Below are positions 5,562-10,650 of a stretch of 10,650 nt of DNA, one piece after another (the stretch's first letter is position 1; each line of letters begins with the position of its first letter). A program made the translations under genes and the position numbers. This stretch comes from Acidobacteriota bacterium (GTDB taxonomy: Bacteria; Acidobacteriota; Terriglobia; Terriglobales; Acidobacteriaceae). The notes below the pieces were generated by a model. It was not told the DNA's origin. It saw only the letters and a program-made list of their open reading frames with translations, and did no database searches. The stretch is from the NCBI GenBank assembly GCA_021811745.1, contig JAJZNH010000340.1, forward strand, positions 1 to 10,650. The letters are read 5' to 3'.

Positions 5562-7145
5562 GTGCCTTCCGATGTCGAGCAGAAGCGGATCCGGCGCGCC
5601 CTGCTGAGCGTGACCGACAAAACCGGCCTGGCGGAGTTTGCCCGCGTGTTGGCGGAACTGGGCGTGGAGTTGATCTCAACCGGCGGTACAGCCAAAGCAC
5701 TGCGTGATGCAGGCCTCGCGGTGAAAGACATCAGCGACCTGACCGGGTTCCCCGAAATGCTCGATGGCCGGGTGAAGACCCTGCACCCGCGCGTGCATGG
5801 AGGCCTGCTCTATATCCGCGGAAACGCCCAGCACGAGGCCGCCGTCGCCGAGCACGGCATCCAGCCCATCGACATGGCGGTGGTGAATCTCTACGCCTTC
5901 GAGAAGACCGCCGCCCAGCCCGGCGTCGCCTTCGGTCATCTGATTGAAAACATCGACATCGGCGGTCCATCGATGGTTCGCTCCGCCGCCAAAAATTTCG
6001 AAGACGTGGCCATTGTGACCCAGGTTGCCGATTATCCTTCCCTGATCGCAGAGTTGAAAAGCAGCAACGGCGCATTGAGCCGTGCCACCCGCTGGCGGCT
6101 GGCCAAGCAGGCCTTTGCCACGACCGCCGCATACGACGCTGCCATCGCCGGCACCCTGGAGCGCATTGCCGAGGCGCCTCTTCCGGAATCTCCCGCGGCG
6201 CCCGATGCCGCGGCGTTCCCCTCCACGCTGCGCATCAATTTTCCCCTGGCGCAGACCCTCCGCTACGGAGAAAATCCTCACCAGCGCGCCGCACTCTACG
6301 CAGACGGCTCGGGCCAGGGCATCGCCGGCGCACAGCAGTTGCAGGGCAAGGAGCTCAGCTACAACAACCTGGTCGATCTCGATGCCTGCTGGGAGCTGGC
6401 GCAGGAGTTCGCGGAGCCCGCCGCCATCATCGTCAAGCACACCAATCCCTGCGGCGCCGCCACCGGCGCCTCTATTCTAGATGCCTATCGGAAGGCTCTT
6501 GCCTGCGACCCCGTCTCGGCCTTCGGCGGCGTCATCGGCATCAACGGCGAGGTGGACGGAGCGGCCGCCGGCGAAATCGCCAAGCTCTTCGTTGAAGCCG
6601 TCGCTGCGCCGGCATTTAGCGCCGAGGCGCGGGAGATCTTTGCCGCCAAGAAAAACCTGCGCCTGGTGCAACTGCGCCCCGCGCCCCCGTGCCCGGTGGT
6701 CAAGAATGTTTCCGGAGGATTGCTGCTCCAGGATGCCGATACCGCCCGCGTGAATGAATCGGAGCTGAAAGTTGTCACCAAACGTCCGCCGAGCCCCGAA
6801 GAGTTGCGCAGCCTGCTCTTCGCCTGGCGCGTGTGCAAGCACGTGAAGTCGAATGCGATCGTCTACGCCCGCGACGGACAGACGCTGGGCGTGGGCGCCG
6901 GCCAGATGAGCCGCGTGGATGCGGCGCGATTTGGCGCGATGAAGGCCGTACTCCCTCTCAAGGATTGCGTAGCTGCTTCCGACGCCTTCTTCCCCTTCCC
7001 GGACGGACTGGAGACCGTCGCCCAGGCAGGCGCCACGGCCGTAATCCAACCGGGCGGCTCGGTGCGCGATGAAGAGGTAATTGCCGCCGCCGACAAGCTG
7101 GCGCTGACCATGGTGTTTACCGGTATCCGCCACTTCCGGCACTGA
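5562..7145 (+). CDS. purH: Bifunctional AICAR transformylase / IMP cyclohydrolase
   Basis: PurH performs the last two steps of IMP synthesis: formylation of AICAR with 10-formyl-THF, then ring closure of FAICAR. The 527-residue length is normal. The N-terminal MGS-like IMP cyclohydrolase domain (about 8-200) shows STGGTAKAL (39-47), [17 protein letters not shown] (67-83), VNLYAF (108-113) and [17 protein letters not shown] (129-145). The C-terminal AICAR transformylase domain shows LRYGENPHQ (233-241), [14 protein letters not shown] (262-275), KHTNPCG (292-298) with the catalytic Lys292-His293 pair, [11 protein letters not shown] (316-326), [12 protein letters not shown] (473-484), [11 protein letters not shown] (496-506) and the terminal FTGIRHFRH (519-527). 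All key residues are present. The start is GTG 5562 because AAGGAG (5549-5554) lies 7 nt upstream; the more upstream in-frame ATG at 5454 would add an unconserved leader. It is divergent from the beta-propeller gene and not in a purine operon here. Confidence 0.97.
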   Translation: MPSDVEQKRIRRALLSVTDKTGLAEFARVLAELGVELISTGGTAKALRDAGLAVKDISDLTGFPEMLDGRVKTLHPRVHGGLLYIRGNAQHEAAVAEHGIQPIDMAVVNLYAFEKTAAQPGVAFGHLIENIDIGGPSMVRSAAKNFEDVAIVTQVADYPSLIAELKSSNGALSRATRWRLAKQAFATTAAYDAAIAGTLERIAEAPLPESPAAPDAAAFPSTLRINFPLAQTLRYGENPHQRAALYADGSGQGIAGAQQLQGKELSYNNLVDLDACWELAQEFAEPAAIIVKHTNPCGAATGASILDAYRKALACDPVSAFGGVIGINGEVDGAAAGEIAKLFVEAVAAPAFSAEAREIFAAKKNLRLVQLRPAPPCPVVKNVSGGLLLQDADTARVNESELKVVTKRPPSPEELRSLLFAWRVCKHVKSNAIVYARDGQTLGVGAGQMSRVDAARFGAMKAVLPLKDCVAASDAFFPFPDGLETVAQAGATAVIQPGGSVRDEEVIAAADKLALTMVFTGIRHFRH

Positions 7146-7176
7146 GCGGCCTTTCTCCACCGCGCAGAAATCCCGT

Positions 7177-7207
7177 AGCTCCGGCTCGCTGGCCGGGCAC
7201 CGGAGCT
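7177..7207 (+). terminator. Stem-loop downstream of purH, possible transcription end
   Basis: AGCTCCGG (7177-7184) pairs perfectly with CCGGAGCT (7200-7207) around a 15-nt loop, starting 31 nt after the purH stop. No U-run follows, so it is not a classical intrinsic terminator. It could stabilise the purH mRNA 3' end or act with Rho. Confidence 0.35.
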
Positions 7208-7433
7208 TGGCGAAGAGGATGTCCAGACAGCGGTGGGGCGCCAACCCCCACTGCCATCCCCCTCTCCAACCGGAAGCCTTTTTCGGCGTCCAATGGCTCC
7301 GGTCATGTGCGCCCGGAACCGGCCATGGAATGCTGGCGAAGAAAACAGGGCGGCGCGGCTCCGAACCGGCCAAGGCAAGCCATTTTCCTGAAATCGCGGT
7401 TCCGGCGCGACAAACGGCTGCCAATTTCGTCTG

Positions 7434-7439
7434 TACAAT
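7434..7439 (+). promoter_or_regulatory. Candidate -10 element for the TPR-dgt unit
   Basis: TACAAT matches the -10 consensus at five of six positions and sits 88 bp before the TPR start codon. No good -35 hexamer is found at 16-18 bp upstream (CAAACG at 17 bp), so the assignment is weak. Confidence 0.25.
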
Positions 7440-7526
7440 AGGACCCATGGCTGCCGGCGTCGCCCTTTGGCTTTCCAAGCTATACAGTGCCGGCGAAACC
7501 GACAGGAAGGGCGCGGTATCCCCAGC

Positions 7527-9647
7527 ATGATGAGATCAATGTCGAACGCCTCTGCCTCCGGGCTCACCCTCGCTGTCACTCTGGTCTTGGCTCCGGGCGC
7601 GGCCGTCTGTGCCCAGGCCGCTCCGACAGCCAGCCAACCCGTGCTTCCCGCCACCGCGACAAGTACCCAGCAGACGAATCGCGCCTTGGCATACTACCAT
7701 GCGGCACTCGCCGGAATGTACGAGGACAATGCCATCGCCGAAGGCCGGCCCGACGAAGTCACGCGCGCCATTGAGGAATACAAGCTGGCCCTCAATGCCG
7801 ATCCCGATTCGCCTTCGCTGAATGACGAATTGGCCGATCTTTATTTCCGCACCGGCCGCGTGCACGATGCCGAGACGACGGCGAAGAATCTGCTCAAAAA
7901 CTCGCCCGACGATGTCGATGCCCACAAGCTCCTGGGCCGTATCTACCTGCGCCAATTGGGTGAAGGGCAGGACGGCGGTTCATCGGCCTCCAACAGCGCG
8001 GTTCTCGATCAGGCCATTGCCGAATTCGAAAAAATCGTCCAGCTTCAGCCGCGGAACATTGAGAATCGCATGGTTCTGGGTCAGCTCTACACCGTGAAGC
8101 ATGAACCGAAGAAGGCCGAAGACGAGTTCCAGGCAGCACAAGCCATCGAGCCGGATTCTGAAGACGTGGTTCTCAACCTGGTCCGTCTCTATGCCACCAG
8201 CGGCGATATTCAGCACGCGATCAAGACCCTCGAAGCGGTGCCGGAAAACCAGCGCACGCCCAAAATGGAGTTCACGCTGGGTTCGTTGTACGACCAGGCC
8301 AAACAAACCCAGAACGCCGTCGCGGCCTACAAGCGCGCCGCCGAGATGCAGCCCGACGACCTGCAGACGATGGACGCTCTGGCCCAGGCGCTGCTCAACG
8401 ACGATCAGCTCGATGAAGCGCTGAAGCAATATCAGGATCTGGCCTCCGCCGATCCGGAGAACAGTGAAGCGCTTATCCATATTGCGGAAATCCAGAGGCG
8501 GCTCGGCAAATACGAGGATGCGCTGGTCACGGTGCGCAAGGCCCGTAAGCTCGATCCCTCTTCGCTTGAAGCCGGATACAACGAGGGCATGCTCCTCGAT
8601 GTCCTGGGACGCCTCGACCAGGCAGCGCAGACCTACCAGAACATGGTGGATCTCACTTCTCACGCCAACGGCGCGTACACCAGCGCAGAGAAGAACAACC
8701 GCAGTATCTTCCTGGGGCGGCTGGGCTCGGTATATCTGGAGCAGAACAAGATCGATCAAGCGGTAGCCACCTACCAGAAGATGATCGATCTGGGCGGCGA
8801 CTCGGCGGTTCGCGGCTATCAGGGCCAGGTCGATGCTTACCGCAGTGCGCACGAATTCGATAAGGCGATCGACGTGGCCCGCAAAGCGGTTGCCGCCGAT
8901 CCCAAGAACCGCGACCTCAAGCTCATGCTGGCCGCCGAACTGGCTGACCATGGTCAGACGGACGAAGGCCTGAACATGGCCAAGTCCCTGCTCAATGGCA
9001 ACAGCGACGATCGCGTCGTGTACCAGGCCATTGCGCAGATCGATATCCGGCTGCGCCGCTGGAAGGACGCCGAAGAGGCCATCGACAACGCTGAACCGCT
9101 GAGCACCAAGAAGGCCGACAAGACCTACCTGCTTTTCCTGCGCGGCGAGTTGGCCGAGCGGCAAAAGCACTTGGAACCGGCGGAGCAGTACTTCAAACAG
9201 GCGCTCGATCTCGACCCGCAAAATGCCATGACGATGAATTACCTCGGGTACATGTGGGCCGACAAGGGCGAAAAGCTCCCTGAAGCGCTGAAGCTCATCC
9301 GTAAAGCAGTCGAACTCGAACCTTGGAACGGCGCCTACCTCGACTCGCTCGGCTGGGTCTACTTCAAGCTGGGCGACTACGAATTGGCCGAGGATAATCT
9401 CCGTCAGGCCGTGGAGCGCGACCAGACCGATCCCACCGTGCACATGCACCTCGGCGATCTCTACGAGAAGACCGGGCGCATCCGCCTGGCAGCCGCGCAG
9501 TGGGAGCTCTCGCTGGCCGAATTTGCCAAGTCCGCGCCTGCCGACGTCGAGCCCGGTGACGTCAGCAAAGTGCAGAAGAAGCTGGAGAGCGCGCGCGTGA
9601 AACTTGCCAAGCAGGAAGACTCCATCGGACAGGTCAAGCCGCAATAA
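7527..9647 (+). CDS. Secreted tetratricopeptide repeat protein (706 aa)
   Basis: A signal peptide (MMRSMSNAS, hydrophobic core 12-27, likely cleavage near AVCAQA, 26-31) suggests export to the periplasm. After a low-complexity Ala/Thr/Pro linker (30-50) the rest is a TPR solenoid of about twelve or more 34-residue helix pairs. Clear examples are [20 protein letters not shown] (81-100), [15 protein letters not shown] (163-177), [15 protein letters not shown] (264-278), [16 protein letters not shown] (297-312), [15 protein letters not shown] (447-461), [15 protein letters not shown] (552-566) and the well-conserved end containing [12 protein letters not shown] (571-582), [19 protein letters not shown] (601-619) and [12 protein letters not shown] (641-652). 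This last block is typical of large bacterial envelope TPR proteins that scaffold other proteins. The C-terminus (669-706) is charged and probably coiled. The start is uncertain: ATG 7527, 7530 or 7539 all keep the signal peptide, and the TTG at 7467 would spoil it. dgt follows by 7 bp. Confidence 0.88.
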   Translation: MMRSMSNASASGLTLAVTLVLAPGAAVCAQAAPTASQPVLPATATSTQQTNRALAYYHAALAGMYEDNAIAEGRPDEVTRAIEEYKLALNADPDSPSLNDELADLYFRTGRVHDAETTAKNLLKNSPDDVDAHKLLGRIYLRQLGEGQDGGSSASNSAVLDQAIAEFEKIVQLQPRNIENRMVLGQLYTVKHEPKKAEDEFQAAQAIEPDSEDVVLNLVRLYATSGDIQHAIKTLEAVPENQRTPKMEFTLGSLYDQAKQTQNAVAAYKRAAEMQPDDLQTMDALAQALLNDDQLDEALKQYQDLASADPENSEALIHIAEIQRRLGKYEDALVTVRKARKLDPSSLEAGYNEGMLLDVLGRLDQAAQTYQNMVDLTSHANGAYTSAEKNNRSIFLGRLGSVYLEQNKIDQAVATYQKMIDLGGDSAVRGYQGQVDAYRSAHEFDKAIDVARKAVAADPKNRDLKLMLAAELADHGQTDEGLNMAKSLLNGNSDDRVVYQAIAQIDIRLRRWKDAEEAIDNAEPLSTKKADKTYLLFLRGELAERQKHLEPAEQYFKQALDLDPQNAMTMNYLGYMWADKGEKLPEALKLIRKAVELEPWNGAYLDSLGWVYFKLGDYELAEDNLRQAVERDQTDPTVHMHLGDLYEKTGRIRLAAAQWELSLAEFAKSAPADVEPGDVSKVQKKLESARVKLAKQEDSIGQVKPQ

Positions 9648-9654
9648 GCACACC

Positions 9655-10650
9655 ATGGCGAGCACGAGCGCGACGCCTCTCCCATTGCCCGCAGGGCTCG
9701 CTGTCCGCGACGGCGCAGACAGCGAACTTGCCCGGCGTGCTTACTCCGAACCCTCCCATTTCTACCGTTCCCCGTTCGCACGCGACCTCGCGCGCGTGCT
9801 GCATGCGCGTGCCTTCCGGCGCCTGGCCGGCAAAACCCAGGTCTTCACGCGCCTGCCCGACGATCCACCCGCCGATCACTTCCGCAGCCGGCTCACGCAT
9901 ACGCTCGAAGTCGCTCAGATCGCGCGTACGGTTGCGCATACGCTGGGCCTGAATGCTTCTCTCGCCGAGGCGCTGGCGCTGGCGCACGACATCGGCCATC
10001 CGCCTTTCGGCCATGCCGGCGAAAAGGCGCTTGACCACGCTCTTCGCGCCCACGGACTCAGCTTTGATCACAATCTGCACGCCCTGCGCATCGTCACCTG
10101 GTTCGAGGAGCGCTCTCCCGCCTTTCGCGGCCTCAATCTTACGCTGGCCGTGCGTGAGGGCATCGTCAAGCACTCGCGCGATTACTCCTCGGCGGAGCAT
10201 CCGGAGCTGGCCGAGTATTATCCCGATCGCTTTCCGCCGCTCGAAGCGCAACTCATCGATCTCGCCGACGAGATCGCTTATCTGAGCGCCGATCTCGACG
10301 ATGGACTCGATTCCGGCATTCTGGTGCTCGACGAAGTGCGCGCGGCGATCCCCCGGTTTGGCGCCTTCCACGACGAAGCGCGGCGGAATTTTCCAGAGGC
10401 TGCGCCGCGACTGGCAGCCTACGACGCGCTGCGCCGTCTCCTCGATTCGGGAGCGACCGTGGCCTTCGGCTCCGACGCCCCCATCGAGACCGCCGACGCG
10501 CTCGCGGGGATCCGCTGCGCCGTCGCGCGCCGCGGCCGCGACGGCACGGCCCTCTCGCCCGAGGAGGCCGTGACGCCGGCGGAGGCGGTCGCCGCGTACA
10601 CGTCGGGCGCCGCAGCGAGTCTCGGCACGACGTGCGTCCTCGCCGTCGGC
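9655..10650 (+). CDS. dgt: dGTPase-like HD-domain dNTP triphosphohydrolase, C-terminus replaced, runs off the edge
   Basis: dGTPases hydrolyse dNTPs to deoxynucleoside plus triphosphate. Residues 1 to about 255 fit the family: HFYRSPFARDLARVLHARAF (35-54), RLAGKTQVF (56-64), HTLEVAQIAR (82-91), the HD pair His111-Asp112 in ALAHDIGHPPFGHAGE, FDHNLHALRI (137-146), GLNLTLAVREGIVKHS (159-174) and the Asp of LADEIAYL (Asp205). Metal ligands His82, His111, Asp112 and Asp205 are present. The segment LSADLDDGLDSG (210-221) has Ala where many homologues, as I recall, have His in NHD. The expected C-terminal helical region is missing: from about residue 260 the frame continues as an amidohydrolase. Start ATG 9655 is 7 bp after the TPR stop, with a weak Shine-Dalgarno, so translation may be coupled. 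The gene remains open at the end of the window (332 codons). Confidence 0.85.
   Translation, partial: MASTSATPLPLPAGLAVRDGADSELARRAYSEPSHFYRSPFARDLARVLHARAFRRLAGKTQVFTRLPDDPPADHFRSRLTHTLEVAQIARTVAHTLGLNASLAEALALAHDIGHPPFGHAGEKALDHALRAHGLSFDHNLHALRIVTWFEERSPAFRGLNLTLAVREGIVKHSRDYSSAEHPELAEYYPDRFPPLEAQLIDLADEIAYLSADLDDGLDSGILVLDEVRAAIPRFGAFHDEARRNFPEAAPRLAAYDALRRLLDSGATVAFGSDAPIETADALAGIRCAVARRGRDGTALSPEEAVTPAEAVAAYTSGAAASLGTTCVLAVG
10420..10650 (+). other. YtcJ-like amidohydrolase C-terminal segment fused in frame to dgt
   Basis: From about codon 256 of the dgt frame, the translation matches the end of a YtcJ/Amidohydro_3-type metal-dependent hydrolase. LLDSGATVAFGSDAPIET (262-279) carries the active-site Asp (274) in GSDAP, followed by ALAGIRCAVARRGRDG (282-297), LSPEEAVTPAEAVAAYTSGA (300-319) and the start of the ending beta segment. 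The catalytic HxH, Lys and two further His of that family are absent because the upstream three quarters are not here. G+C reaches about 79% over 10441-10620. The frame stays open to the window end. Confidence 0.75.

Larger units (their letters stand above)
7146..7526. other. Intergenic region between purH and the TPR gene (381 bp)
   Basis: No supported gene lies here. An open frame running through it on the plus strand would start with TTG at 7207 without a Shine-Dalgarno and encodes nothing recognisable. The minus strand is also open, but it is out of frame with any known gene and largely shadows purH. The region contains a stem-loop soon after purH (7177-7207), a 10-bp direct repeat GAACCGGCCA at 7316-7325 and 7363-7372 (47 bp apart), and a probable -10 box near its right end. 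Confidence 0.5.

Noticed and set aside
6477..7478. 333-residue minus-strand open frame over the purH end and following gap
   Set aside because: It overlaps the highly conserved AICAR transformylase domain of purH antisense, has no domain of its own, and its intergenic part is rich in Trp, Arg and Pro.
7980..9665. 561-residue minus-strand open frame
   Set aside because: It is the antisense shadow of the TPR gene. The plus strand has a signal peptide and canonical TPR motifs, whereas the minus reading has no recognisable domain.
1..10650. CRISPR array, tRNA, insertion sequence, toxin-antitoxin or defence island
   Set aside because: Reading both strands revealed no regularly spaced repeats, no tRNA T-loop or anticodon-arm pattern, no transposase or integrase motif, and no nuclease-effector pairing. 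The lone XRE gene has no adjacent toxin-like frame.
10441..10650. A new bifunctional dGTPase-amidohydrolase enzyme
   Set aside because: Both halves are incomplete: the dGTPase loses its C-terminal helices and the amidohydrolase lacks its other metal ligands. With the edge so near, an assembly or recombination joint is the simpler reading.

Overview
The window reads as bacterial chromosome, about 60% GC, most likely from the Acidobacteriota (Terriglobia-like). That placement is inferred from gene style: an MqnA-type futalosine-pathway gene, a long secreted TPR protein, a small secreted protein of a type I associate with this group, a secreted YVTN/lactonase-like beta-propeller, and a decayed intergenic motif resembling one common in this phylum. 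No 16S rRNA or other marker gene is present to settle it. There are no tRNA or rRNA genes, CRISPR arrays, integrases or intact insertion sequences.

Layout. Positions 1-303 are the end of an unrecognised gene followed by a very GC-rich tract. A minus-strand block (304-1822) carries mqnA and, 205 bp downstream, a small secreted protein with a strong Shine-Dalgarno. Positions 1823-2514 hold no convincing gene. A small XRE-type regulator (2515-2862, +) follows, preceded by an AT-rich promoter region with an imperfect palindrome. A second minus block (2978-5294) encodes a secreted beta-propeller, then a rhomboid protease; directly after the rhomboid stop lies a coding-like, in-frame 39-codon stretch with no start of its own. 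A divergent intergenic region (5295-5561) has a palindromic operator candidate over the beta-propeller promoter on one side and a hairpin in the probable purH leader on the other. The plus strand then carries purH (5562-7145), a 381-bp gap, a 706-residue secreted TPR protein (7527-9647) and, 7 bp later, a dGTPase of the HD superfamily (9655 onward).

Functionally this is mostly housekeeping: purine synthesis (purH), dNTP pool control (dgt), menaquinone synthesis (mqnA), and envelope proteins (TPR, propeller, rhomboid). I found no convincing new multi-gene system.

The main oddity is at the right end. The dGTPase frame passes without a stop into the C-terminal part of a YtcJ-like amidohydrolase near 10420-10455, with a rise in GC. 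Because it lies within about 230 bp of the sequence end and cuts off the expected dGTPase C-terminus, an assembly chimera is the likeliest explanation; a real gene fusion is less likely. The next most interesting items are the operator palindrome upstream of the beta-propeller gene and the orphan reading frame after the rhomboid stop.
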